A stretch of 64,000 bases of DNA from Microvirga solisilvae. GTDB lineage: Bacteria; Pseudomonadota; Alphaproteobacteria; Rhizobiales; Beijerinckiaceae. The DNA is taken from positions 1-64,000 of the forward strand of contig NZ_JAKUCN010000010.1 in assembly GCF_022808595.1 (NCBI RefSeq), in the 5' to 3' direction. Shown here one piece after another: positions 1 through 8,569 of the stretch (positions are counted from its first letter, which is position 1; every line of letters begins with the position of its first letter). Position numbers and translations under genes: made by a program. The notes under the pieces were generated by a model. The model did not search any database, had not been told where the DNA came from, and was given only the letters and a program-made list of their open reading frames with translations.

Positions 1-248
1 AGGTGGAGGTGCGCTGGCACATTGCGCCGGGCGGGGAGCAGCCGATGCTGCATTTTTCCTGGATGGAGCATGGCGGTCCGCGGGTGACGGCGCCGGCGCG
101 GCAGGGCTTTGGTTCGCGGCTGCTGCAGCGGGTTCTGACCACGCAGCTCCAGGCCCAGGTGAACATGGAGTTCCAGGAGCATGGGCTGCATTTCTCGATG
201 CTCATGCCGCTCCAGGGCAGCCCGCCCCTCTTCAATCCTGACAAATAA
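1..248 (+). CDS. HWE-family sensor histidine kinase, C-terminal end (partial)
   Basis: Only the last ~82 residues are present; the gene begins upstream of the window. The segment matches the end of the ATP-binding domain of HWE histidine kinases: a W-x-I strand, an E-x-GGP turn (residues 21-26) and the G2-box-like GFGSRLLQRVL near residue 36, followed by a final strand with F-S-M-L-M-P. Such kinases autophosphorylate on His and in Rhizobiales often feed PhyR-type regulators. That functional link is family knowledge, not something visible here. The next gene, 150 bases on, codes for sensor domains without a kinase. Confidence 0.75.
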   Translation, partial: VEVRWHIAPGGEQPMLHFSWMEHGGPRVTAPARQGFGSRLLQRVLTTQLQAQVNMEFQEHGLHFSMLMPLQGSPPLFNPDK

Positions 249-397
249 GGCCGCCTTCCCTTGAGGACCAATAGTATTGGCTCATGCTCGAAGAGAGTTC
301 ACCTTGAGACGGCAAGCTATCTTCCCAAAAAGATACAAGGTGACGGGAGATCGGAAATACCTTAGGGATCAGCAATGCATCCTTAAGAGCACTAACA

Positions 398-1798
398 ATG
401 ACGAATGCAGCTGGGGCAACTACTCTGCGAGGCAGCGATCTTTCGCAACCTGCGGATGATAATCTTATTTCCGACACGGCGCTTTTCTTGAGCAACGGCA
501 AGCTCCGGATGGCGCTGGACATTGGTAGGCTTGGAGCATGGGAGCAGGATCTCACGACCGGTGAGATCATCGGCAACGAAGCCTTCAAAGCCATGTTCGG
601 CTTGTCGCTGGATACCTCCCTGACCAGGGATACGCTCAAGGGCATGATCCACCCGAACGATGTCGAGCGTGTGGAGCAGGCGATTGCTTTTTCTCTGCGC
701 ACGAAAACGGACTTCCAGGTGGAGCATCGTGTGCTCCGCGCCGACGGGCGCATCGGCAGCGTGCACGTCAGAGGCTGCGCCCTTTATGACAGGAGCAACA
801 AGCCTGTTCGGCTTCTGGGGGTCACTCAGGACATCGCCGAACGTGAGAAAGCAAAAGAGGAATCCAGACGGGTGCAGCACCGACAGGAATTCCTGTCGAG
901 GTTGAACGAGCAGATCGGGAGTCTGGATGATCCCTACGCGATCATGGAAGCATCGGCGCGCAGCCTTGCCCAATTCCTGAAGATCGACAACGCCGGCTAT
1001 GGCGAGATTTTCGAAGACAGGGACTTGGTCGTAGTAGAACGGGAATGGTCCAAAGGCCTCTTCAGCAATGATGGGCGGATCGAGAGAATAAGTGAGATCG
1101 GCGAGCCGGTGTTCGGGCCTTTGCGACAGGGGCAGGCCATTTTCACAGAGGACGTGCTCAACGATCCGTGGGTCCGCGACGACCCCGAAAAGGTGGCTCT
1201 ATATAAGAGTGCCAATGTGAGAACCATTCTCACCGCACCCCTCCTCAAGAACGGTAAGCTCGTCTCGGTCTATTACGTGAGTTCAGGCCAAGTTCGGCCC
1301 TGGCCTGTCGATGATATCTCGCTGGTTCAGGATGTTGCGGATCGCACATGGATGGCTGTCGAGAAAGCGCGCGCCCAGATCCGTGCCCGCGAAGCGGAAG
1401 AGCGTTTGCAAAAGGCGACGAATTCCTTCCCCGCCATCATCTGGACCATCGATGCCGATCTGCGCCTGACCTATGTGAGCGAAGGCTGGAATACGTTTCT
1501 CGGTCGCCCACTGGATCAGGCATCCATGTCCGAATGGAAGGCCCTTGTGCATCCGGACGATCTGACCGATGCTCTGAAGATTGAGGCGTTCCATCGGCAG
1601 CGCCGCTCCAGCATCACGGCTGAAATCCGCTGCCGTTCGAACGATGGCACTTATCGCTGGCATCTGGTGCGGGCCGTTCCTCATATCGATGAGCACGGTG
1701 CATTCAAGGGGTGGCATGGCACGACCCTCGACATTCACGACTACAAGCTGGCGAAGGAAGATGACGGCCGAGTCTTGGGCCTCCGTCAGACGGGATGA
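398..1798 (+). CDS. PAS-GAF-PAS sensor protein lacking a kinase domain
   Basis: This 466-residue soluble protein has a PAS domain with its PAC tail (about residues 33-150, ending in TQDIAEREKAKEE), a GAF domain (about 165-325) and a second PAS/PAC (about 335-455, ending in TLDIHDYKLAKED). In related HWE histidine kinases the kinase module follows such a PAC motif directly. Here only about ten residues follow before the stop, so no output domain is present. It may be a stand-alone sensor that pairs with another kinase, or a truncated kinase. The ATG at 398 is supported only by the frame. The isochorismatase-like gene starts 9 bases downstream, so the two may be co-transcribed. Confidence 0.8.
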   Translation: MTNAAGATTLRGSDLSQPADDNLISDTALFLSNGKLRMALDIGRLGAWEQDLTTGEIIGNEAFKAMFGLSLDTSLTRDTLKGMIHPNDVERVEQAIAFSLRTKTDFQVEHRVLRADGRIGSVHVRGCALYDRSNKPVRLLGVTQDIAEREKAKEESRRVQHRQEFLSRLNEQIGSLDDPYAIMEASARSLAQFLKIDNAGYGEIFEDRDLVVVEREWSKGLFSNDGRIERISEIGEPVFGPLRQGQAIFTEDVLNDPWVRDDPEKVALYKSANVRTILTAPLLKNGKLVSVYYVSSGQVRPWPVDDISLVQDVADRTWMAVEKARAQIRAREAEERLQKATNSFPAIIWTIDADLRLTYVSEGWNTFLGRPLDQASMSEWKALVHPDDLTDALKIEAFHRQRRSSITAEIRCRSNDGTYRWHLVRAVPHIDEHGAFKGWHGTTLDIHDYKLAKEDDGRVLGLRQTG

Positions 1799-1807
1799 GG
1801 AAACATC

Positions 1808-2362
1808 ATGCTCCTGAGCGCAAAGCGATCGCACCTGCTTGTCGTTGATATCCAAGCCAGGCTCACGCCGGCCATTCACGACGGCGATAATGTGCTCAGG
1901 AACGTGAAGATTCTTCTGCAGGCGGCGTCTCGCCTTGGCGTGCCCGTGACGGTCACGGAGCAATATCCCAACGGTCTTGGACCGACGGTCGAAGCCGTGA
2001 CGGAGCTTCTCCCCTCCGACGCACTCGTTCTTCCGAAGACGAGCTTCTCCGCTGCCGGCGACGCGGCAACCGCGGAACGTGTTGCGTCGCTACGCGGCGA
2101 AGGCCGCGATCAGCTCGTAATCTGTGGCGCCGAGGCGCATGTCTGCGTGCTTCAGAGCGCGCTCGGATTCAGGAATCAAGGACTCGAGGTGGCCGTGGTC
2201 GCTGATGCGGTCTCAAGCCGCTCGCCTCACAGCGTGAGCGCGGCATGTGCCCGCCTGCTCCATGCAGGCTGCCACTGGGTCACGACGGAGATGACGGTAT
2301 TCGAATGGATGGAGAGGGCAGCGACGGACGATTTCCGGGCCCTCTCTCCCCTGCTCAAGTAG
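1808..2362 (+). CDS. isochorismatase-family cysteine hydrolase
   Basis: A 184-residue alpha/beta hydrolase of the isochorismatase superfamily. The expected catalytic triad is visible: D14 in LLVVDIQ, K77 in VLPKTSFSA and C113 in CGAEAHVCVLQSA, the last with the usual preceding G-x-E-x-H-V-C pattern. It resembles the ISOC/YcaC-like group of unknown substrate more than true isochorismatases or nicotinamidases. A GAGGA ribosome site stands just upstream. Its stop overlaps the 3' end of the convergent membrane-protein gene by 8 bases. The substrate cannot be told from sequence. Confidence 0.85.
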   Translation: MLLSAKRSHLLVVDIQARLTPAIHDGDNVLRNVKILLQAASRLGVPVTVTEQYPNGLGPTVEAVTELLPSDALVLPKTSFSAAGDAATAERVASLRGEGRDQLVICGAEAHVCVLQSALGFRNQGLEVAVVADAVSSRSPHSVSAACARLLHAGCHWVTTEMTVFEWMERAATDDFRALSPLLK

Positions 2363-3368
2363 CGGATGTTCCGCCCTCGCCACCCGAGGCGATGAAGGCC
2401 TTGAGTTCGTCGAGGGACTTGAAGTGGAAGAGGCCTCCGGGGGTCTGCGCCTCGATGGAGCCGTCCGAGAACATCACATAGGTGTTGTCGCCCGAATTGT
2501 AGGTGCCGATGACGGTTGCGCCAGCGCCAGGGCGCTGCTCTTCCGCAATGCTCTCCTCGCGTGCCGGCTCTTCGGGAGCAACGGATTCCAATTCGGCAGC
2601 GGCCAACTCGGGCTCAGGCCCGCGCACGGGCTCAAGTTCCGGCTCAGGCTCCGGCTCGATGATCGGTGCGGGTTCGGGCAGCGGCGCAAGAATATCGTCG
2701 CGGTCGAGATTGTCCCGGCGCTCTTCTTCTACATCGTCCAGCCTGGGCTCGTCGGCGAAAAGAGAGTTCTCCGGCTCCGAACCGCGAGATTCCACGTACG
2801 TTTCCCGCAGACGCTCCGCGAGCAGGAAGTCGGGAACCTTGCTCTCGATGTCGTCCTCTTCATCCTCGCGGTGCTCTGGTTCGTCGGAAGCAGCCCTCGG
2901 CGGGAACGGCAGGAAGGGATCGCTGATCCTCGGCATCTCGGGCTCGTCGCCCGGCTCGAGGCTTTCATCGGCAGGCTCGCGCCGCTCGATATCGACGAGG
3001 GACGGCATGTCGACGGGCTTGTCCTGCGTCTTTTGCTGGGCCTTATCCTCGCCGCGGCCGAACATACGACCGCCGAGCAGACCGCCTGCGAGAGCCGCCA
3101 TGGACAGACCAGTCGAGGATTGGGGAGCCTCCTCTCGAACCTCTTCATCGAAGCCGAATTGAAGGCGCGCCAGTTCGGCCTGAATCCCTGAAAGCTTCGA
3201 CACCGCCGCCGTGATCCCGAGCAGGACCGCGCCGCAGGCCGCGCTGAAGCTTCCTGCGAGCACCATGGTCCAGCCACGTTCTATCAGAACGATGTCCCAG
3301 CCAAAGAATGCAGCCAGTAATCCACCTAAGATCATCGCAGAAGCGAGGGCCAAAAGGGCGATGATCAT
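2355..3368 (-). CDS. acidic two-helix membrane protein, uncharacterised
   Basis: The 337-residue product starts with two transmembrane helices (about residues 2-22 and 32-55). A short helical stretch and a Gly/Ala-rich segment with a GGLLGGRMFGRG motif follow. Then comes a long disordered tail very rich in Glu, Asp and Pro (about 110-280). The C-terminal 50 residues look folded, with a V-I-G-T-Y-N-S-G-D-N-T-Y-x-M-F-S-D-G-S-I core ending in a F-K-S-L-D-E-L helix. This arrangement recurs in hypothetical proteins of Rhizobiales. No function can be assigned. The charged cytoplasmic linker with a small terminal domain would fit a scaffold role, which is speculation. Confidence 0.7.
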   Translation of the reverse strand: MIIALLALASAMILGGLLAAFFGWDIVLIERGWTMVLAGSFSAACGAVLLGITAAVSKLSGIQAELARLQFGFDEEVREEAPQSSTGLSMAALAGGLLGGRMFGRGEDKAQQKTQDKPVDMPSLVDIERREPADESLEPGDEPEMPRISDPFLPFPPRAASDEPEHREDEEDDIESKVPDFLLAERLRETYVESRGSEPENSLFADEPRLDDVEEERRDNLDRDDILAPLPEPAPIIEPEPEPELEPVRGPEPELAAAELESVAPEEPAREESIAEEQRPGAGATVIGTYNSGDNTYVMFSDGSIEAQTPGGLFHFKSLDELKAFIASGGEGGTSAT

Positions 3369-3467
3369 GCCGTCTCCATCATACGCAAACCAAGATTTTC
3401 AAAGGCAAAGCTATGCTTCTATAGGCCAAAGGCAACCTCATGGAAAGATTGGGCAGAAAAAAGTCCG

Positions 3468-3496
3468 CCCCCGGGCCGTTGCTCTTGAGCCGGGGG
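3468..3496 (+). promoter_or_regulatory. GC-rich hairpin in the leader of the superoxide dismutase gene
   Basis: CCCCCGG (3468-3474) can pair perfectly with CCGGGGG (3490-3496) across a 15-base loop. It is followed by AGCTTT and lies about 50 bases before the sodB start. It could be an mRNA leader structure or a weak terminator. No promoter was identified with confidence in this 176-base gap. Confidence 0.3.
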
Positions 3497-3544
3497 AGCT
3501 TTAACTAACGCATCACAGGTCGCTCAAAATCCAAGGAGACGCCG

Positions 3545-4144
3545 ATGTCATTCACCCTGCCCGAACTGCCCTACGCCTATGATGCCCTCCAGCCCTACAT
3601 GTCGAAGGAAACCTTGGAGTTTCATCACGACAAGCATCATGCGGCCTACGTGAATACCGGCAACAACCTGCTGAAAGGCACGGAATTCGAAGGCAAGAGC
3701 GTCGAGGAGGTCGTGAAGGGCTCCTACGGCAAGAACCAGGCTCTCTTCAACAATGCCGGACAGCATTACAATCACATCCACTTCTGGATGTGGATGAAGC
3801 CCAATGGCGGCGGCGCGCTTCCCGGCAAGCTCGAGAAGAAGATCGTCGAGGACATCGGCTCCGTCGACAAGTTCAAGGAAGACTTCATCCAGGCCGGTGT
3901 CGGCCAGTTCGGCTCCGGCTGGGCCTGGCTCGCCGTGAAGGACGGCAAGCTCACGATCATGAAGACGCCGAACGGCGAGAACCCGCTGGTTCACGGTGCA
4001 CAGCCGATCCTCGGCTGCGACGTGTGGGAGCATTCCTACTACATCGACTACCGCAACCGCCGTCCCGATTACCTCAAGGCCTTCCTCGAAAACCTGGTGA
4101 ACTGGGAGCACGTGGAAGAGATGTTCGAAGCCGCCACGAAGTAA
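3545..4144 (+). CDS. sodB: superoxide dismutase, Fe-type
   Basis: This 199-residue enzyme converts superoxide to oxygen and hydrogen peroxide, probably in the cytoplasm because no signal peptide is present. The four metal ligands are visible: H27 (EFHHDKHH), H77 (AGQHYNHIHFW), D159 and H163 (LGCDVWEHSYYIDYRN). Q73, four residues before H77, corresponds to the active-site glutamine that iron enzymes carry at this position, which favours Fe (or cambialistic) over Mn. Length is normal for the family. A strong AAGGAGA ribosome site precedes the ATG. A leader hairpin lies upstream and a terminator follows directly. Confidence 0.97.
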   Translation: MSFTLPELPYAYDALQPYMSKETLEFHHDKHHAAYVNTGNNLLKGTEFEGKSVEEVVKGSYGKNQALFNNAGQHYNHIHFWMWMKPNGGGALPGKLEKKIVEDIGSVDKFKEDFIQAGVGQFGSGWAWLAVKDGKLTIMKTPNGENPLVHGAQPILGCDVWEHSYYIDYRNRRPDYLKAFLENLVNWEHVEEMFEAATK

Positions 4145-4167
4145 GCCGGCTTTCGACATTAAGTGAC

Positions 4168-4195
4168 ACGGGCCTCTTCGGAGGCCCGTTTTATT
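4168..4195 (+). terminator. intrinsic terminator of sodB
   Basis: A 9-bp stem ACGGGCCTC/GAGGCCCGT with a TTCG tetraloop is followed by TTTATTTT. It overlaps the stop codon of the convergent deacetylase gene. Confidence 0.85.
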
Positions 4196-5045
4196 TTGCC
4201 TGGGCGAGACCTGGAACGAGCCTGATCCCCCGCTCCTCCAGCATCGCCGCGAACGCATCAGACTTCAGATAGTCCAGCTCCGCCACACGGCTCTCGACAG
4301 CGGGGTCAAGGCTCCGCAACTCGTCGTCCACATAGCCGGGATGGCACATGACGAGGGGTGCGGATCCCAGGTGCGAGAAGGCCACGTCGAAGATGCGACC
4401 CGCAGACACCGAGAGGTCGAAGGGAGCAAAGCCCGAAAAGCCCTTGTTCACGGCAAAGCCCGCAGCCTGCGCCTCGCGGGCGAAGCCCCGCGCGAAACCC
4501 TTGACGAGCAAGGCCTTCCCTCGCCCGATGGGACGGCGCAGGATGGAGAACACGCTCTCGGCAGGGTCCCGCAGCCACAGGCGTCCCGCATAGCCTCTCT
4601 CCCGCAGCACCTGGAACAAGGCGGCTCTGACCGCCGGCAGCACATGTACATGCTGATGGCCGTCGATGAAGGATGGCGCCTCGCCGAAAGCGCCCTCGAA
4701 GGCGTCGAGCTGGCGGGCGATCTCGCCCGCGATCTCGGCCTGATCCAGCCGCCCCTTGAGGGACATACCCAGGAGCGCCTCCAGGAGCGGGAATTGTCCC
4801 GCCGGGGCGAGCCTTGCCATCGCGCCCAAGGGCGATCCTGTCGTGAGATTGAGATGCAGGCCGATGCTTATCCGCCCTTTCAGGGGCGTCAGAGCGGCCG
4901 CATTCCTTTGCCAGCCGGGCATATTGGTCATGGCGCCCGTGGCCGACAGGCGACCCATTTCCGCCAGCTCTACGATGCCTCGGCTCACGCTATCGCTAAG
5001 GCCGTAATCGTCGGCGCAAAGAATGACGTTGCGGGAGGCTAGCAT
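4191..5045 (-). CDS. ChbG/YdjC-family carbohydrate deacetylase
   Basis: A 284-residue protein of the YdjC/ChbG family, which removes acetyl groups from N-acetylated sugars. The metal-binding ADDYGLS motif (about residues 11-17) is present. So are the GLHLNL strand (about 62-67), the FIDGHQHVHVLP motif (about 126-137) and the MCHPGYVDDELR motif (about 232-243), together giving the expected His/Asp metal site. The gene is divergent from a polyprenyl-phosphate glycosyltransferase gene. In alphaproteobacteria YdjC proteins often sit beside such transferases in envelope glycan or hopanoid loci, so a role in modifying a lipid-linked sugar is likely but inferred. The ATG at 5045 is the only good start. 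Confidence 0.85.
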   Translation of the reverse strand: MLASRNVILCADDYGLSDSVSRGIVELAEMGRLSATGAMTNMPGWQRNAAALTPLKGRISIGLHLNLTTGSPLGAMARLAPAGQFPLLEALLGMSLKGRLDQAEIAGEIARQLDAFEGAFGEAPSFIDGHQHVHVLPAVRAALFQVLRERGYAGRLWLRDPAESVFSILRRPIGRGKALLVKGFARGFAREAQAAGFAVNKGFSGFAPFDLSVSAGRIFDVAFSHLGSAPLVMCHPGYVDDELRSLDPAVESRVAELDYLKSDAFAAMLEERGIRLVPGLAQAK

Positions 5046-5080
5046 GGATTTTCCCTAAATCGGCTTTGCCGCACCCTAAG

Positions 5081-5125
5081 GCATGATCCCGAAAAGTGGG
5101 AACCGGTTTTCGGATGAGATCATGC
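5081..5125. repeat. 45-base palindromic repeat of Rhizobiales type
   Basis: The arms GCATGATC (5081-5088) and GATCATGC (5118-5125) are perfect inverted repeats. An inner pair, CCGAAAA and TTTTCGG, surrounds a central AACCGGTT. This composition matches an abundant dispersed intergenic palindrome I know from many Rhizobiales genomes. It lies between the divergent deacetylase and glycosyltransferase genes. Its GGAAC is not followed by a correctly spaced CGTT, so it is not an EcfG promoter. Confidence 0.8.
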
Positions 5126-5239
5126 GGCAATAGGAGGCCGGCCCAACACGCCACATTCTAACGTGAAATTGAACTTAGGCCCTTGAGGAAAGGCGCAAAC
5201 TCGGCTCTTGATGCGACCGAACATCAGGGGTTTCAAGCC

Positions 5240-6226
5240 GTGGCGTCGCCAAAGATCAGCGTCATCATTCCCGTCCACAACGAGAGCGCCAATATCGGGC
5301 CGCTCTGCGAGCGCCTGTTCCCGGTGCTGGAGAAGATCGGCCTGAGCTGGGAAGTGGTGTTCGTGGATGATGGAAGTCGAGACAACACGCTCGATGTCAT
5401 TCGCGCCACGGCTCAACGCGAGGCGCGGGTCGGCGCGGTTTCCTTCAGCCGCAACTTCGGCAAGGAGATCGCCATCGCAGCTGGCCTCGATCATGCGCGG
5501 GGCGATGCGGTAGTGATCATGGATGCGGACCTGCAGCATCCGCCCGAGATGATCGAAGCCTTCGTGGAGCGCTGGCAGGCGGGCTACGATATGGTCTACG
5601 GCCAGCGCACCGACCGCTCGGACGAGACTCGCACCAAGCGCGGTTTCGCGCATCTGTTCTACCGCCTCTTCGCGCGCTTCGGCGAAATCAGCCTGCCCGA
5701 AGGCGCGGGCGATTTTCGTCTCATAGACCGCAAAGGTGTCGAAGTGCTGCGCACGCTCGGCGAAAAGGCGCGCTTCTCGAAAGGGCTTTATGCCTGGATC
5801 GGCTTCAAGGGCACGGGCGTGCCCTTCGTGGTGGAGGAGCGCCAGTTCGGTACGTCGAAATGGAGCTTCAGAAAGCTCTTCCGTTTCGCCTTCGATGGCA
5901 TTGCAGCTTTTTCCACGGTCCCCTTAAGGATCTGGACCTATCTCGGTTTCCTGATCTCGTTCCTCTCGATTGCGACCGCAATCTACTTCATGATCAGAAC
6001 GATTCTGTTCGGCACCGACCTGCCCGGCTTCCCGAGCCTCATCGTGTCGATCATGTTCTTCTCCGGCATCCAGCTCATGTCGCTCGGCATCATCGGTGAA
6101 TATGTGGGACGCATCTTCGCGGAGGTGAAGCGCAGGCCGCTCTATGTGGTGGCGGAACGCATCGGCGGTGCGGCAGAAGTCTCGTCCCACCTCGTTCCCG
6201 ATAACTACATGCTGCGTCAGGCCTAA
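5240..6226 (+). CDS. polyprenyl-phosphate glycosyltransferase, GT2 family
   Basis: This membrane-bound family 2 transferase (328 residues from the GTG at 5240) resembles GtrB/DPM1-like enzymes that move a sugar from a nucleotide onto undecaprenyl phosphate. The chain begins with the nucleotide-binding strand ISVIIPVHNES. It continues with VVFVDDGSRDNT, the metal-binding IMDADLQHPPE and the GDFRLIDRK motif. Two transmembrane helices close the protein (about residues 232-254 and 266-290). The frame stays open to a TTG at 5183, but the extra 19 residues look non-conserved and a CAGGGG site precedes the GTG. murJ begins 5 bases after the stop, so the two are probably co-transcribed. Confidence 0.85.
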   Translation: MASPKISVIIPVHNESANIGPLCERLFPVLEKIGLSWEVVFVDDGSRDNTLDVIRATAQREARVGAVSFSRNFGKEIAIAAGLDHARGDAVVIMDADLQHPPEMIEAFVERWQAGYDMVYGQRTDRSDETRTKRGFAHLFYRLFARFGEISLPEGAGDFRLIDRKGVEVLRTLGEKARFSKGLYAWIGFKGTGVPFVVEERQFGTSKWSFRKLFRFAFDGIAAFSTVPLRIWTYLGFLISFLSIATAIYFMIRTILFGTDLPGFPSLIVSIMFFSGIQLMSLGIIGEYVGRIFAEVKRRPLYVVAERIGGAAEVSSHLVPDNYMLRQA

Positions 6227-6231
6227 GACCG

Positions 6232-7758
6232 ATGTTCAAGAAGATCCTTTCCGTCGGCGGCTGGACGCTTGTTTCGCGTCTTACAGGCTTCATCCGCGAT
6301 GTGGTGATCGCTGCCGTGATGGGCGTCGGCCCGATTGCAGACGCCTTCTTCGTCGCCTTCCGCATCCCGAACCATTTCCGCGCCATCTTCGGTGAGGGGG
6401 CCTTCAACAACGCTTTCCTACCTACCTATGCTCAGGTGCTCGAAGCCGATGGAGAGAAGGCCGCAAAATCCTTTGCGAGCCGCATCACCACGCTGATGCT
6501 GATCGTGCAGATCGCACTTCTGATCGGCGCGTTCTTCGCCATGCCGGGCGTCGTGCGGCTGCTGGCTCCCGGCTTCGCGGACGATCCGGCGAAATTCGAT
6601 CTCGCGGTCTCGCTGACGCGGATCACATTTCCCTATCTCCTCTTGATCACCATCGTCACGATCTACTCGGCGGTCCTGAACGCGCACGACAAGTTCTGGG
6701 CCGCAGCAGCCGCGCCCGTTCTTCTGAACGTGTCGATGATCGCAGCGCTTGCGGTGACGTTCCTGTTTCCCAATGCAGGCTACGCGGCAGCCTGGGGCGT
6801 CACCGCCGCAGGCATTTTCGAATTGCTGCTGGTCTGGTCGTCGGCGCGCAGCCTGAATGCGTCTCCCAGCCTCGAGAAGCCGCGCAGCGACATGGCCATG
6901 AAGCGCTTCTTCAAGGCTCTCGGCCCTGCCATCATCGGCTCCGCCGGTGTTCAGCTCGCGATCTTCGCGGACACGATCATCGCCTCCTTCCTACCCACGG
7001 GCGCGGTTTCCTCGCTCTATTACGCAGACCGTCTCTATCAACTCCCCCTAGGCGTGATCGGCATTGCAGCAGGCACCGTGCTGCTGCCGGAAATGAGCCG
7101 CCGCATCGCCGCGGGCGACGAGGCGGGTGCCTATGCCGCGCAGAACCGAACCGTAGGTCTGACGCTCGCTCTCGCCGCGCCTTTCTTCGTGGCGTTTCTG
7201 GCGATGCCGGACCTGATCATGACCGCGCTCTTCCAGCGCGGCGCCTTCGATGCACAGGCCGCGCAGCGCGCAGGCGCGGTTCTCGCTGCTTACGGTCTGG
7301 GCCTTCCTGCAGCGGTTCTCATCCGTTCCGCGGTTTCGAGCTTCTATGCGCGCTCCGACACCACGACGCCGCTCATTGCCTCCCTCACGGCGGTCGGCGT
7401 GAACATCGTTGTGAAGCTCCTGCTGATGGACACTTACGGCGTCGTCGGTCTTGCTCTCGGCACGGCCATCGGCGTGTGGGTGAACCTGATCCTGCTCTTC
7501 GTGCTCGCCTATCGGCGCGGATGGACGGCACTGAGCCGCTCGCTCGGCAAGACCTGCCTCGCCATCGCGGCAGCAAGCATCCTGTTGGCTGCTTTCGCGT
7601 TGTTCGCCCCAACGCCTCTGGCGCAATGGATCGCCCTCCTCCCGATCTGGCGGAGCGAAATCCTGCTGGGTGTGCTCGGAGTTCTGGGCGCAGCGATTTA
7701 TGGCGGCGCGCTGCTCATCGGCATGAAGGCCATCAGCGTCAGGCTCGCGCGGCGCTGA
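6232..7758 (+). CDS. murJ: lipid II flippase MurJ
   Basis: A 508-residue integral membrane protein with about 14 hydrophobic helices, matching the MviN/MurJ family in length and layout. MurJ turns lipid II across the inner membrane for peptidoglycan synthesis. The N-terminus KKILSVGGWTLVSRLTGFIRD and the segments DAFFVAFRIPNHFRAIFGEG and FNNAFLPTYAQ are hallmark sequences. They carry the conserved Arg residues (in GFIRD and AFRIPN) of the central cavity. It follows the lipid-linked glycosyltransferase gene by 5 bases, which fits a shared role in envelope precursor handling. Confidence 0.97.
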   Translation: MFKKILSVGGWTLVSRLTGFIRDVVIAAVMGVGPIADAFFVAFRIPNHFRAIFGEGAFNNAFLPTYAQVLEADGEKAAKSFASRITTLMLIVQIALLIGAFFAMPGVVRLLAPGFADDPAKFDLAVSLTRITFPYLLLITIVTIYSAVLNAHDKFWAAAAAPVLLNVSMIAALAVTFLFPNAGYAAAWGVTAAGIFELLLVWSSARSLNASPSLEKPRSDMAMKRFFKALGPAIIGSAGVQLAIFADTIIASFLPTGAVSSLYYADRLYQLPLGVIGIAAGTVLLPEMSRRIAAGDEAGAYAAQNRTVGLTLALAAPFFVAFLAMPDLIMTALFQRGAFDAQAAQRAGAVLAAYGLGLPAAVLIRSAVSSFYARSDTTTPLIASLTAVGVNIVVKLLLMDTYGVVGLALGTAIGVWVNLILLFVLAYRRGWTALSRSLGKTCLAIAAASILLAAFALFAPTPLAQWIALLPIWRSEILLGVLGVLGAAIYGGALLIGMKAISVRLARR

Positions 7759-7761
7759 CCT

Positions 7762-8481
7762 CTAGCGCGCCGCGTGGCGCGTCGCGCCTCCGGTGCCTGC
7801 GATCTCCGTCAGAAGCTTGCGCCGTGCGGCGACCGCAAAGGGCTGCGTCTCGTCAGCGATCTCCACGAACGAGCCCGGACCGCCGATCACGTTCTGCGAA
7901 TAATAATCCTCGAGCGGCATGCCGCCCGGACCGCCGGGCCTTCCGCTGCCGGGGCGGCGGATCGCGAGCGCGTTGATCGTAAAACCCTTCGCCAGGGCAT
8001 CCGCGCGTGCGCTCTCGATGGAGCGTCCACCCATATTCGGCCCGTCGCCCGACACATCGATCACCTTACGCGTGCCGTCATGCGTATTCTGCTCCACGAG
8101 CCGCACGGAGAAATCGATGGCGTTGGAGATGGAGTTGTAACCGCTCGCCCCGCGCGGGGCGCTCATGAGCTTGTCGGCGAAAATCTTCGCGCTCGCCTCG
8201 TCACGGATCACGTGCCAATCGACGATGAGTACTTGCGAGCTAGGTCCACCCCATTCCATATAGGCCACCGCGATGGCCCCCACGGCACCATCCTTGATCC
8301 CGTTCAGCACTTCAGCGCTCATCATCGCATCGGCCCAGCCCTTGCGCTGCAGACGAAGCTCGTCGTTGTCGATGGAGCCCGAACCGTCGGCGGCGAAGAC
8401 GAGTTCGAGATCGACGCTTTCCGCGTGGGCGGAAGCCGTCAGCAGGCCGAGGGTGAAGAGGCTGTTCAGGATCAGGCGCAT
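7762..8481 (-). CDS. secreted DUF1194 protein with von Willebrand A fold
   Basis: From the ATG at 8481 the product has 239 residues, beginning with a signal peptide (about residues 1-20, ending ASAHA). A metal-ion-dependent adhesion motif D-G-S-G-S lies in the strand VFAADGSGSID. The family motif DVSGDGPNMGGR follows near residue 140. These match DUF1194, a von Willebrand factor A-like family of exported proteins in Rhizobiales. A Pro/Gly-rich loop interrupts the C-terminal part. An in-frame ATG ten residues upstream exists, but GGAG lies 8 bases before the chosen start. The function is unknown; adhesion or protein binding is the usual guess for this fold. Confidence 0.8.
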   Translation of the reverse strand: MRLILNSLFTLGLLTASAHAESVDLELVFAADGSGSIDNDELRLQRKGWADAMMSAEVLNGIKDGAVGAIAVAYMEWGGPSSQVLIVDWHVIRDEASAKIFADKLMSAPRGASGYNSISNAIDFSVRLVEQNTHDGTRKVIDVSGDGPNMGGRSIESARADALAKGFTINALAIRRPGSGRPGGPGGMPLEDYYSQNVIGGPGSFVEIADETQPFAVAARRKLLTEIAGTGGATRHAAR

Positions 8482-8520
8482 CGGGGGCTCCGCAAAGGAC
8501 ACCATGCGCATCTAGGGCAG

Positions 8521-8550
8521 CAAAAAACCGGGACCTCTCGGCCCCGGTTC
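8521..8550 (-). terminator. terminator of the aminotransferase gene
   Basis: Reading leftward, a stem of ten positions with one mismatch (AACCGGGGCC/GGTCCCGGTT) is followed by a T run (complement of the A run at 8522-8527). Confidence 0.75.
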
Positions 8551-8569
8551 ACAAGTCCTTGAAAGAGCC

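Noticed and set aside
5098-5125. GGAAC inside the 45-base palindrome as a promoter
   Set aside because: No CGTT follows at the right distance; the bases belong to the repeat.
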